A stretch of 64,000 nucleotides of DNA from Mangrovicoccus algicola (GTDB taxonomy: Bacteria; Pseudomonadota; Alphaproteobacteria; Rhodobacterales; Rhodobacteraceae), in the NCBI RefSeq assembly GCF_014903745.1, contig NZ_JACVXA010000005.1:1-64000 (forward strand), written 5' to 3'. The notes under the pieces are model-generated. The model searched no databases. It was not told where the DNA came from and saw nothing but the letters and a program-made list of their open reading frames with translations. How positions within the stretch are numbered: the stretch's first letter is position 1; each line of letters begins with the position of its first letter. The translations under genes were made by a program, and so were the position numbers. Positions 25,070-33,977 of this stretch are shown in pieces.

Positions 25070-26365
25070 ATGCACGACATCCGCATGATCCGCGACAATC
25101 CCGCAGCTTTCGACGCCGCCATGGCGCGGCGGGGGCTTTCGGGCGTGTCGGACGAGGTGCTGGCCCTCGATTCCGAGCGCCGCGCCAAGATCGCCGCCGC
25201 CGAGGCCGCGCTGGCCGAACGCAACGCGGCGTCCAAGGAGGTCGGCCGCGCCAAGGCGCAGGGCAACGAGGCGGAATTCGAGCGGCTGCGCGCCCTCGTG
25301 GCCGCCAAGAAGGAGGAGATCGCCGCGCTGGAGGCCGAGGCCAAGGCCCGCGACGAGGCGCTGCGCGACCTGCTGATGACGCTGCCCAACATCATGTCCG
25401 ACGCGGTGCCCGAGGGCGCGGACGAGGCCGACAATGTGGAACTGCGCCGCAACGGCACGCCGCGCGAATTCGCCTTCGCCCCGAAGGAGCATTACCAGAT
25501 CCCCGGCGTCATGGCGGGCATGGATTTCGAGACGGCGGCCAAGCTGTCGGGCGCGCGCTTCGTCGTGCTGAAGGGCGCGGTGGCCCGCATCCACCGGGCG
25601 CTGGCGCAGTTCATGCTGGATACCCATGTCGACGAGAACGGGCTGCAGGAAACCTGGACCCCCGTGCTGGTGCGCGAGGAAATGCTTTACGGCACCGGGC
25701 AGCTGCCGAAATTCGGCGAGGACAGCTATCGGACCCGAGAAGGGTTCTGGCTGGTGCCGACCGCCGAGGTGACGCTGACCAACACCGTCAACGACCTGAT
25801 CCTCGACGAGGCCGCCCTGCCCCGCCGCATGGTCGCCCATACCCAGTGCTTCCGGTCCGAGGCAGGCAGCGCCGGGCGCGATACGGCGGGCATGCTGCGC
25901 CAGCACCAGTTCGAGAAGGTGGAAATGGTCTCGGTGGTGCGCCCCGACCAGAGCGAGGCCGAGCAGGAGCGCATGACCGCCTGCGCCGAGGGCATCCTGG
26001 AGAAGCTGGGCCTGCCCTTCCGCACGGTCATCCTGTGTTCGGGAGATATCGGCTTCGGCGCGGTCCGGACCCATGACATCGAGGTCTGGCTGCCCGGGCA
26101 GGACACCTATCGCGAGATCAGCTCCGTGTCGAATTGCGGCGATTTCCAGGCGCGGCGCATGAATGCCCGCTTCCGCCCCGAGGGCGGCGGCAAGCCGGAA
26201 TTCGTCCATACGCTGAACGGGTCGGGCCTGGCGGTGGGCCGCGCGCTGATCGCGGTGCTGGAAAACGGCCAGACCGCGGATGGCGGCGTCGACCTGCCTG
26301 CCGCGCTGCATCCCTATCTGGGCGGGCGCACCCGGCTCAGCCCCGAGGGCGTGCTGACCGCCTGA
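25070..26365 (+). CDS. serS: Seryl-tRNA synthetase
   Basis: This 431-residue class II synthetase charges tRNA-Ser. The N-terminal coiled-coil arm (about 25-105) grips the long variable arm of the tRNA. The catalytic domain has motif 2 ([20 protein letters not shown]) and motif 3 ([16 protein letters not shown]). The ATG at 25070 has GGAGG just upstream. Full length. Confidence 0.98.
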   Translation: MHDIRMIRDNPAAFDAAMARRGLSGVSDEVLALDSERRAKIAAAEAALAERNAASKEVGRAKAQGNEAEFERLRALVAAKKEEIAALEAEAKARDEALRDLLMTLPNIMSDAVPEGADEADNVELRRNGTPREFAFAPKEHYQIPGVMAGMDFETAAKLSGARFVVLKGAVARIHRALAQFMLDTHVDENGLQETWTPVLVREEMLYGTGQLPKFGEDSYRTREGFWLVPTAEVTLTNTVNDLILDEAALPRRMVAHTQCFRSEAGSAGRDTAGMLRQHQFEKVEMVSVVRPDQSEAEQERMTACAEGILEKLGLPFRTVILCSGDIGFGAVRTHDIEVWLPGQDTYREISSVSNCGDFQARRMNARFRPEGGGKPEFVHTLNGSGLAVGRALIAVLENGQTADGGVDLPAALHPYLGGRTRLSPEGVLTA

Positions 26366-26458
26366 CCCTGCGCAGGGGCTTGATGGGAGCGGGCATTCCT
26401 TCGTACCAATGACGGCAGGTTCAGGGAGAATGTCCGTTGCAGCGTCCGCCTTTCCGTG

Positions 26459-26482
26459 AACGGGCCGTCGCGCGGCCCGTTT
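26459..26482 (+). terminator. Hairpin after serS
   Basis: AACGGGCCG-TCGCG-CGGCCCGTT is followed by only one more T and then a C run. It is a weak terminator candidate about 95 bases downstream of the serS stop, just before the next gene. Confidence 0.4.
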
Positions 26483-26504
26483 CCCCCCGCCCCGGCCGGT
26501 GGCC

Positions 26505-27455
26505 ATGACCATGCCGCCGGAGCCCCCGGAGGAAGGACCTGTCCTTCCCTGCGACCTGCCGCATAGCGGCCACCGGCCCTTCGCCCATACCCGTTTCTAC
26601 GATGATGACGACACGGGGCTGATATCCTACCGGTTCAACAGCGCCGGTTTCCGCGGCGAGGAATACCGCCCCGATGCCCGCCTGCGCATCTGCGTGATCG
26701 GCGCCTGCCGCGCCTTCGGCACCGGCATCCACCAGCACCTGACCTATGGCGCGCGGCTGGGCGACCACCTGGCCACGGCGCTGGAGCTGCCGCGCGAGGA
26801 GGTCAATGTCCTCAACCTGTCGGTCGGGCGCGCCTCGGGCGATTACGTCACGCGCATGCTGCTGACCCATGTGCCGCTTCTGGCGCCCGACCTGGTGCTG
26901 CTGGGCTTTCCCGCGCCGCAGCGGATGGAATATTTCGGCGCGGAAGGCTTCGAAAGCTATGATCTGGCCACCGTGCCGCGGCGCGGCCGCCAGGGGCTTC
27001 CCGCGCCGCTGGCGGGCTTCCGCGATCTCTACAATCCCGACCTGGGGCGGATCGCGATGGCCCGCAACATCCTCATGGCACAGGGGCTGATGGAACATGC
27101 CCGCATCCCCTACGCGATCACGACCGAGCATCTGCGCCCGAACCTGCGGCACCAGCCCCAGCTGGCGCCCTTCCTGGCCGCGCTGGATGACCGGTTCATC
27201 CTGCGGCACCGGCATTTCCACCTGGCGCCCGACCGCGCCGCGCATGATCAGCGCGGCGGCCCTGCGGCCCATGGGGCGCTGGCCATCGCGCTGCTGCCGC
27301 TGGTCGCGGCGCAGTTCGACCGGCTTGGCGAGGAGGAGGCCGTGGCACGCATCACCGCGCTGTCCGGGCACCTGAAGGAGACGGATCTGGACTGGCTGGC
27401 CGCGCGCGATGCGATCCTGGAGGCGCGCGCGGCACGGGCGGCAAGGACGGGCTGA
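26505..27455 (+). CDS. SGNH-hydrolase-like protein with altered nucleophile motif
   Basis: This 316-residue protein starts like many bacterial SGNH/GDSL proteins: FNSAGFRGEEYRPDARLRICVIGACRAFG parallels the common NS-x-GFRG...GDS-x-TFG pattern, but the Ser of GDS is Cys here (GAC). Asn in VLNLSVGRASGDY could be the block III residue, and GGPAAHGALAIAL near the end could supply the catalytic His. There is no signal peptide. Function is unknown; it may be a Cys-based esterase or an inactive relative. GTG at 26499 or ATG at 26511 are possible alternative starts; none has a good ribosome site. Confidence 0.65.
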   Translation: MTMPPEPPEEGPVLPCDLPHSGHRPFAHTRFYDDDDTGLISYRFNSAGFRGEEYRPDARLRICVIGACRAFGTGIHQHLTYGARLGDHLATALELPREEVNVLNLSVGRASGDYVTRMLLTHVPLLAPDLVLLGFPAPQRMEYFGAEGFESYDLATVPRRGRQGLPAPLAGFRDLYNPDLGRIAMARNILMAQGLMEHARIPYAITTEHLRPNLRHQPQLAPFLAALDDRFILRHRHFHLAPDRAAHDQRGGPAAHGALAIALLPLVAAQFDRLGEEEAVARITALSGHLKETDLDWLAARDAILEARAARAARTG

Positions 27456-27463
27456 GCCCGTCC
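27445..27463. repeat. Inverted repeat spanning the stop codon of the SGNH-like gene
   Basis: GGACGGGC-TGA-GCCCGTCC, with the stop codon as the loop, lies between convergent genes (SGNH-like gene and prfB). It may serve as a bidirectional 3' end hairpin; there is no T run. Confidence 0.4.
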
Positions 27464-27476
27464 CGCTGCCGGGGCG

Positions 27477-28598
27477 TCACTCGCCGCGGGCTTCCGAGCG
27501 GCTCTTGCCCGCCACGTCCAGCGCCAGCGTGGCGGCCATGAACCTGTCGAGATCGCCGTCCAGCACGCCCTGCGTGTCCGAGGTCTCGACATTGGTGCGC
27601 AGGTCCTTGACCATCTGGTAGGGCTGCAGGACGTAGCTGCGGATCTGGTTGCCCCAGCCGGCCGATCCCTTGTTCTCATGCGCCTCGTTGATCGCCGCGT
27701 TCCGGCGGTCCAGCTCCATCTGGTAGAGCCGCGATTTCAGCGCCTTCATGGCGATGTCGCGGTTCTGGTGCTGCGACTTTTCCGAAGAGGTCACGACGAT
27801 GCCGGTCGGGTGGTGGGTGATCCGCACCGCCGAGTCGGTGGTGTTGACGTGCTGCCCGCCCGCGCCCGAGGACCGGTAGGTGTCGATGCGGATATCCGAG
27901 GGGTTCACCTCGATCTCGATATTGTCGTCGACGACCGGGTAGACCCAGACCGAGGCGAAGGAGGTTTCGCGCGTCCCCTTGCCGAAGGGCGAGATCCGCA
28001 CCAGGCGGTGCACGCCGGATTCCGATTTCAGCCAGCCATAGGCATTGGGACCGGAAATCTTGTAGGCGACGGACTTGATCCCCGCCTCGGAGCCGGCTTC
28101 CTCGGATTGCAGTTCCACCTCGTAGCCATGCGCCTCGGCCCAGCGGACATACATGCGCTGCAGCATCTGGGCCCAGTCGCAGGCCTCGGTGCCGCCGGCG
28201 CCGGCATTGATCTCCAGGAAGGTGTCGTTGCCGTCGGCCTCGCCGTTCAGCAGCGCCTCCAGCTCTTTCTGGGCGGCGCTGTCGCGGACGCGGCGGATCG
28301 CCTCCTCGGCCTCGGTGACGACCTCCCGGTCATCCTCCATCTCGCCCAGCTCGATCAGCTCGACATTATCGGCCAGGTCCTGCTTGAGGCTTTCGTAATT
28401 GCCCAGCTGGTCCACCAGCATCTGGCGATCGCGCATCAGCTTCTGCGCCTTGTCCGGATCGTTCCACAGATCCGGATTCTCGGTCATGGCATTGAACTCT
28501 TCCAGCCGGTGCGGCGCGGTTTCGATATCCATCCGCTGCGCCAAGAGCTTCAGCGATTTTTCGATTTCGGCAACGAGGTTCTGTATTTCAGCGCGCAT
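27477..28598 (-). CDS. prfB: Peptide chain release factor 2
   Basis: The 373-residue class I release factor has the anticodon-mimic SPF (in VRISPFGKGTR), which reads UGA and UAA, and the catalytic GGQ (SSGAGGQHVNTTDSAV). The frame is continuous, so the programmed frameshift of the E. coli gene is not used here. It is the last gene of the minus-strand block after mrcA, but it has its own promoter. Confidence 0.97.
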   Translation of the reverse strand: MRAEIQNLVAEIEKSLKLLAQRMDIETAPHRLEEFNAMTENPDLWNDPDKAQKLMRDRQMLVDQLGNYESLKQDLADNVELIELGEMEDDREVVTEAEEAIRRVRDSAAQKELEALLNGEADGNDTFLEINAGAGGTEACDWAQMLQRMYVRWAEAHGYEVELQSEEAGSEAGIKSVAYKISGPNAYGWLKSESGVHRLVRISPFGKGTRETSFASVWVYPVVDDNIEIEVNPSDIRIDTYRSSGAGGQHVNTTDSAVRITHHPTGIVVTSSEKSQHQNRDIAMKALKSRLYQMELDRRNAAINEAHENKGSAGWGNQIRSYVLQPYQMVKDLRTNVETSDTQGVLDGDLDRFMAATLALDVAGKSRSEARGE

Positions 28599-28969
28599 GA
28601 CGGATCCGGCCAGTTTCAGCAGGATCGGGGTATATCCCCGCCCCGCGCCGGACGCAACCAGAGCCGCCCATCTCCGGCCCCGGCAACCCCGACGCGCCCG
28701 GAAAAGGAGCTCGGCGGCGGGGAACCCGGCCCCGTCGGCACCGGATATCGCCCTTGGCCTGCCCCCCGTCGATACGGCTACGGGCCCGCGCGCCGTTCCG
28801 GGTCAGGCTCGGCGGCGGACGCAATATCGCCGTGGACGGGAGGTCCGGCAATGGCGGTCACGGGGTGATCCGCGACCGCCGGGACCGGGACAAGGTCCAG
28901 GCCCGTTGCCCGCCTCGCGCCGCGCATCGGGCGCACCGGCCGCCCCCGGAGGCGCGGCCGCGGACGGGA
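28599..28969. other. Interval between mrcA and prfB
   Basis: These 371 bases contain the prfB promoter at the prfB end and otherwise only GC-rich sequence with several short palindromes. I see no gene. Confidence 0.4.
28629..28657 (-). promoter_or_regulatory. prfB promoter (TTGCGT-N17-TATACC)
   Basis: On the minus strand the -35 is at 28652-28657 and the -10 at 28629-28634, spacer 17. The leader is about 25 bases. Confidence 0.5.
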
Positions 28970-31498
28970 TCAGTACAGCCCGCCCGCCGAGATGGTCCCG
29001 AAATTGGCCGCCTTGGGGATCGACTTGCGTTCGCCCGTCGAGGTCAGGACCTCGTCCGTGCCCGTGGACAGGGCCTCGTCGCGCGAATACATCGGCATCC
29101 CCTCGCCCATGGCGAAACCGCCATCGATGGCCGCGGCCAAGCCGAAGATCGGCTCGATCCCGTCGCGGAAATATTCCGCCACCACGCCCGGTCCCGAGGC
29201 GTCCGCCGAAAGACGCGCGCCGGTGACGCGGTCGATATTGATGAAATGGCCGCCCGGCGGCACGCGGAACGGACCGCCGCCGAATTTCTTGACCGCCTCT
29301 TTCATGAAGTCGTTGAAGACCGGGCCGCACATGCCGCCGCCGGATCCGTGCGGGATCTCGCGGGGGTTGTCATAGCCCATGAAACAGCCGGCCACGATGT
29401 TGGAGGAGAAGCCGACGAACCAGACATCGCGCGCGTCGTTGGTCGTGCCGGTCTTGCCCGCGATCGGCACCGGAAGGTTGACATAGTTGGAGGCGGTCCC
29501 GCGTTCGACCACGCCGCGCATCATCGATGTCAGCTGATAGGCGGTGATCGGGTCCATGATCTGTTCGCGGTGGCTGGCGATGCGCGGCGCCGTGCCCGGC
29601 GGCACATAGGCGATGTCGCAATCGACGCAGTCGCGGTCGTCATGGCGATAGGTGGTGCGCCCGAAGCGGTCCTGCACGCGGTCGACCAGGCTGGGCTGCA
29701 CCCGCTCGCCGCCATTGGCGAACATCGCATAGGCCGAGACCATGCGGAACAGCGTCGTCTCCTCCGATCCCAGCGCGTTGGCAAGGTGGGTCGCCATGTG
29801 GTCGTAGACGCCGAAGCGTTCGGCATATTGCGCCACCACCGGCATGCCGACCGCATTGGCCAGCCGCACGGTCATGACGTTGCGCGACCGCTCGATCCCG
29901 GTGCGCAGCGGCGTGGGGCCGTAATACTTGTTCGACGCGTTCTGCGGGCGCCACATGGAGCCGTCGCCATTGGGAAACTCGATCGGCGCATCGACCACGA
30001 TGGTCGCGGGGGTATAGCCCGAATCCAGCGCCGCGGCATAGACGAAGGGCTTGAAGGACGAGCCCGGCTGCCGCGTCGCCTGGGTGGCGCGGTTGAACAC
30101 CGAATCCTGGTAGGAGAACCCGCCCTGCATCGCCAGCACGCGGCCGGTATTGACGTCCATCGCCATGAACGCCCCCTGCAGCAGCGGCACCTGGCGCAGC
30201 GACCAGCGGTCCAGGCTGCCATCGGAATTCTCGATCCGCCGCACCAGCACCACGTCGCCCGCGCTCAGGATATCGCCCGGCACGCTGGCCTTGCGGATCC
30301 ATTTGACGTCCTCGGCGGTGATCTTCTGGGTTTCGGGGTCGCGCGGCAGGTTCTCGATGCCGATCTGCGCCTCGCCGCCCGCCACCGACAGCACGACCGC
30401 CGGGATCCAGCCGCCGATATCGCGCGGGGCCTTCTCGTTGGCCACCTCGTAAAGCGCCTTGCGCCACGCGGCCTCGTCTTCCAGCGTCTCGGCGGGAATG
30501 GTCGCGCCGGTGCCGCGCCAGATGCCGAAGCCGCGATCGTATTTCTCCAGCCCGTCGCGCAGCGACTGTTCCGCCGCCGCCTGCATCAGCGGATCGAGGG
30601 TGGAACGCACCGACAGGCCGCCGGTGAAGAACTGGGTCTCGCCGAAATCGCGGCTGAGCTGGCGGCGCACCTCGTCGGTGAAGTAGCCGCGCGGCGGCAG
30701 CGACTGGCGGAAGCCGGGGATGTCGCCGCGCTGAACGGTGCGCAGCGGCTCGGCGATGGCGGCCTGGGCGACCGCATCGGTGAGATACCCGTTATCCTCC
30801 ATCTCGCGCAGCACGTAGTTGCGCCGCCCGACCGCGTCGTCGTAGTCGCGCACCGGATGCAGCGTGGAGGGCCGCTGCGGCAGCGCCGCCAGATAGGCCA
30901 CCTCGCCCGGGGTCAGGTCGCTGAGCTTCTTGTTGAAATAGGTCTGCGCCGCGGCGGCCACGCCATAGCTGTTCTGGCCGAGATAGATCTCGTTCAGGTA
31001 CAGTTCCAGGATCTTGTCCTTGGACATGGTCTGTTCCAGACGCGCGGCCAGGATCAGTTCCTTGATCTTGCGCTCGGCGGAGCGGTCCGAGCTGAGCAGG
31101 AAGTTCTTCATCACCTGCTGGGTGATGGTCGAGGCGCCGCGCAGCCGCGCGCCCTGGGCGGCATCCACCGCCGCCTTGACCATGCCCATCGGGTCATAGC
31201 CGCGGTGATGGTAGAAATTCTTGTCCTCGGCCGAGATGAAGGCTTCCTTCACCAGGTCGGGGATCTCGCTGGAGGGGGCGAAGAGCCGCCGTTCCTCGGC
31301 GAATTCGTCGATCAGCGCGCCTTCGGAGGAATAGACCCGGCTGATGGTCGGCGGCGCGTATTGCGCCAGCTGCTCGTGATTGGGCAGGTCACGGCCATAC
31401 ATCCAGATGACCGCGCCGACGATCAGGCAGCCCAGGACCGCGCCGATGGTGAGAAAGCTGAAGATCGCTCCGAAAAAGCTGAAGATGGCGCGCAGCAC
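28970..31498 (-). CDS. mrcA: Class A penicillin-binding protein 1A
   Basis: This 842-residue bifunctional peptidoglycan synthase has an N-terminal membrane anchor (about 5-33), a GT51 glycosyltransferase domain (AEDKNFYHHRGYD, GASTITQQVMKN), an OB-like insertion, and a transpeptidase domain with SSFKPF (active Ser near 481), SRN and KTGTTN. The start is GTG at 31498, supported by a strong promoter. It is placed after amiC and before prfB on the same strand. Confidence 0.96.
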   Translation of the reverse strand: MLRAIFSFFGAIFSFLTIGAVLGCLIVGAVIWMYGRDLPNHEQLAQYAPPTISRVYSSEGALIDEFAEERRLFAPSSEIPDLVKEAFISAEDKNFYHHRGYDPMGMVKAAVDAAQGARLRGASTITQQVMKNFLLSSDRSAERKIKELILAARLEQTMSKDKILELYLNEIYLGQNSYGVAAAAQTYFNKKLSDLTPGEVAYLAALPQRPSTLHPVRDYDDAVGRRNYVLREMEDNGYLTDAVAQAAIAEPLRTVQRGDIPGFRQSLPPRGYFTDEVRRQLSRDFGETQFFTGGLSVRSTLDPLMQAAAEQSLRDGLEKYDRGFGIWRGTGATIPAETLEDEAAWRKALYEVANEKAPRDIGGWIPAVVLSVAGGEAQIGIENLPRDPETQKITAEDVKWIRKASVPGDILSAGDVVLVRRIENSDGSLDRWSLRQVPLLQGAFMAMDVNTGRVLAMQGGFSYQDSVFNRATQATRQPGSSFKPFVYAAALDSGYTPATIVVDAPIEFPNGDGSMWRPQNASNKYYGPTPLRTGIERSRNVMTVRLANAVGMPVVAQYAERFGVYDHMATHLANALGSEETTLFRMVSAYAMFANGGERVQPSLVDRVQDRFGRTTYRHDDRDCVDCDIAYVPPGTAPRIASHREQIMDPITAYQLTSMMRGVVERGTASNYVNLPVPIAGKTGTTNDARDVWFVGFSSNIVAGCFMGYDNPREIPHGSGGGMCGPVFNDFMKEAVKKFGGGPFRVPPGGHFINIDRVTGARLSADASGPGVVAEYFRDGIEPIFGLAAAIDGGFAMGEGMPMYSRDEALSTGTDEVLTSTGERKSIPKAANFGTISAGGLY

Positions 31499-31526
31499 CC
31501 GTCACATCCTTGTCCATGGTCGCGGC

Positions 31527-31555
31527 CTTATACGCACAAGCGCCGGGAGGGTCAA
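31527..31555 (-). promoter_or_regulatory. mrcA promoter (TTGACC-N17-TATAAG)
   Basis: On the minus strand the -35 is at 31550-31555 and the -10 at 31527-31532, spacer 17. This is one of the best sigma-70-like promoters in the window. Confidence 0.65.
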
Positions 31556-31599
31556 AATCACAATAGGGAGGAAACGCGGGGTTTCGCCGGCCCGCGCGG

Positions 31600-32778
31600 C
31601 TATTGCGGGCCCTGCCCGGCCCCGGTCTCGGCCCAGCGGGTGATGCCCTCGGCCAGGGCCGCCGCCATGTCGGCGCGGAACTGCGGATCGACCAGCCGCG
31701 CCCGGTCCTGCGGTTCCGACAGGTATCCCAGCTCCACCAGCACCGAGGGCACGTCGGCGGCACGCAACACGACGAAATTCGACAGTTTCCTGGGCGTCTT
31801 GTAAAGCGGCATGCCGGCATCGCCCATCGCCTGGACCAGATCTGCGGCCAGCGCCTCCCCGGCCTCCAGCGACTGTTCGCGCGCCAGCTCCATCAGCACC
31901 TTCATCGTCGCGTCATCGACATCGCCGTCGGTGCTGGCCAGGGCGGCGCCGCCCAGCCGGTTCAGAAGGAACCTGTCTCCCGATCCCCCCGATTCGGGCG
32001 ACAGGCTGTGCACCGAGGCGCCGGTGGCATGGCCGATCAGCACCGCATCCGCATGCAGCGACACGAACAGGTCCGCCCCCGCCGCGACGGTGCGCGCCAC
32101 GCGTTCGGACAGCGGCACGAAACTGTCATCCTCCCGGGTGAGGCTGACCTCGAACCCGTCCGCCTCCAGGTCGCGGCGCAGCTCGCGGGCCAGCGACAGC
32201 ACCACGTCCGCCTCGCGGATGCCGTCGTAATCGGCCCCCGGATCCTGTCCGCCATGGCCGGGATCCAGCATCACGTGCAGCCGGTAGCCCGGGGCCGGAC
32301 GCTCCGGCACGGTCATCGCGGGCGCCGGCTTCCAGCGGGCTGCCGCCGTGGCGAACCCGTCGCGCCCGGCGCCGTCCAGACGCAGCCTCAGCCGCGCGGA
32401 TCCGTCATCCTGCCAGTCGATCGAGGCCGAGGCCAGCAGCGCCGGTCCGTCCAGCGGCAGCTGAAGCTCGGTGCTCAGCCCGTTGGGCACCAGCACCGGT
32501 TCGGGCCCCCGCCGGGGCTGGCCGCTGGTTTCCAGCACCGACTGGAAGCGCACGACCAGGCGCGGCGGATCGGCCAGGACGCCGACGGCATAGGGAACGG
32601 CCTCGGACAGGGCCAGGTCCAGGCTGACCCCCGCCCCGAACCAGTCGCCGCGGATCTTCGATTGCGCCAGATCCAGCACCGGCGCCTCGTTGGGCAGGGC
32701 CGCCGCCAGGCCCGGGACAAGCGCCAGGACCAGCGCGGCAACCGCCCGCCTCATGCCCCTTTTCATGCCCCCGCTCAT
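31600..32778 (-). CDS. amiC: N-acetylmuramoyl-L-alanine amidase (AmiC-like)
   Basis: The 392-residue exported amidase has a signal peptide in its first 30 residues (AVAALVLALVPGLAAALP), an N-terminal AMIN-type domain (about 35-160), and a C-terminal Amidase_3 domain with the zinc ligands in MLDPGHGGQDPG, ADLFVSLHADAV and VLVELGYLSEP. It cleaves peptide stems from peptidoglycan during cell separation. It overlaps the aminotransferase stop by ATGA. MKRGMRR at 32766 is an alternative start. Confidence 0.92.
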   Translation of the reverse strand: MSGGMKRGMRRAVAALVLALVPGLAAALPNEAPVLDLAQSKIRGDWFGAGVSLDLALSEAVPYAVGVLADPPRLVVRFQSVLETSGQPRRGPEPVLVPNGLSTELQLPLDGPALLASASIDWQDDGSARLRLRLDGAGRDGFATAAARWKPAPAMTVPERPAPGYRLHVMLDPGHGGQDPGADYDGIREADVVLSLARELRRDLEADGFEVSLTREDDSFVPLSERVARTVAAGADLFVSLHADAVLIGHATGASVHSLSPESGGSGDRFLLNRLGGAALASTDGDVDDATMKVLMELAREQSLEAGEALAADLVQAMGDAGMPLYKTPRKLSNFVVLRAADVPSVLVELGYLSEPQDRARLVDPQFRADMAAALAEGITRWAETGAGQGPQ

Positions 32779-33926
32779 GCCCGGGCGTCCCGCGCCTTGA
32801 GGAACGCCTCCAGCCGGTCCAGCCCCTCGGCCACATGCGCCCGGTCGCGCGCATAGCTCAGCCGGATGGTGCGATGACCGCGCGCCGGGTCGAAATCCAG
32901 CCCCGGCGTCACCGCCACCCCCGCCCGGTCGAGGATCTCGGCGGCCAGCGCGCGGCTGTCATCGCCCAGATGGGCCGTGTCGACATAGACGTAGAAGGCC
33001 CCGTCCGGCGAGGCGAAGCGCGTCAGCCCCATCCGCGGCAGCCGCTCCAGGAGCAGCGCGCGCGTCGCGGCATAGCCCTCGCGCAGCCGTTCCAGTTCCT
33101 CGATATCCGACAGCGCCGCCAGCGCGGCGACCTGGCTGGCATGGGGCGGGCAGATGAACAGGTTCTGCGCCAGCCGCTCCACCGTCCGCAGGTCGCGTTC
33201 GGGCACCACCATCCAGCCGACGCGCCAGCCGGTCATCGAGAAGTATTTCGAGAAGGAATTGATCACCCAGGCGTCATCGTCGATTTCCAGCGCGCAGACC
33301 GCGCGGTCGCCGTAATGCAGCCCGTGATAGATCTCGTCCGAGATGAAGGCCGTGCCCGCGGCCCTGGCCTGCGCGATCAGCGCGCCCAGCTGGTCGCGGT
33401 CCAGCATCGTGCCGGTGGGATTGGCGGGCGAGGCCACCATGATCCCGTCCAGCCCCGCGGGCACATCGACAGGTTCCAGCACATGGCGCGCCGCGTCGCG
33501 GGTCGGCATCCCCACCGGCACGCAATCCAGCGCCTTGAGGATCTGGCGGTAGGAGGGATAGCCCGGTTCGGTCACGCCCACCCGCGCCCCCGCGTCGAAA
33601 AGCGCGGTAAAGGCCAGCACGAAGGCGCCGGAGGACCCGGCCGTGACCACCACGCGGGCCGGGTCCAGCTCGATCCCGTACCAGCGGCGATACAGCGCGG
33701 CGATGCCCTCGCGCAGCGCGGGCAGGCCCAGCGCGACGGTATAGCCCAGCGACTGCGACTCCAGCGCCTGCGCCACCGCGGCGCGCGCGGCAGGCGGCGC
33801 CGGGGTCGAGGGCTGGCCGACTTCCATGTGGATGATGTGCCGTCCGGCCGCTTCGGCCCTGCTTGCGGCCTCCATCACATCCATCACGATGAAGGCATCT
33901 ATTTCGGCACGGCTTGCGGTGGGCAT
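32775..33926 (-). CDS. PLP-dependent aminotransferase, class I/II
   Basis: This 383-residue fold-type I aminotransferase has the PLP Lys motif SFSKYFSMTGWRVGW (Lys near 233), the Asn/Asp positions NPTGT and SDEIYHGL, and the C-terminal substrate carboxylate Arg in RLSYARD. It belongs to the aspartate/alanine-type group; the exact amino acid is not predictable. Start at ATG 33926 is supported by a near-perfect AAGGAGGA 5 bases upstream. It is the first gene of a minus-strand block with amiC. Confidence 0.92.
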   Translation of the reverse strand: MPTASRAEIDAFIVMDVMEAASRAEAAGRHIIHMEVGQPSTPAPPAARAAVAQALESQSLGYTVALGLPALREGIAALYRRWYGIELDPARVVVTAGSSGAFVLAFTALFDAGARVGVTEPGYPSYRQILKALDCVPVGMPTRDAARHVLEPVDVPAGLDGIMVASPANPTGTMLDRDQLGALIAQARAAGTAFISDEIYHGLHYGDRAVCALEIDDDAWVINSFSKYFSMTGWRVGWMVVPERDLRTVERLAQNLFICPPHASQVAALAALSDIEELERLREGYAATRALLLERLPRMGLTRFASPDGAFYVYVDTAHLGDDSRALAAEILDRAGVAVTPGLDFDPARGHRTIRLSYARDRAHVAEGLDRLEAFLKARDARA

Positions 33927-33977
33927 GCAATCCTCCTTAGGCTCGGGCACAAGTTGCAAGAGGACGCGACAGGGTCA

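Noticed and set aside
24463-26076. 537-codon plus-strand frame overlapping yajC and serS
   Set aside because: It reads yajC backwards and serS out of frame; serS is a full conserved gene in another frame.
26366-26504. Small coding frame of about 16 codons upstream of the post-serS hairpin
   Set aside because: There is no convincing ribosome site and no conservation information; the hairpin is better explained as a weak serS terminator.
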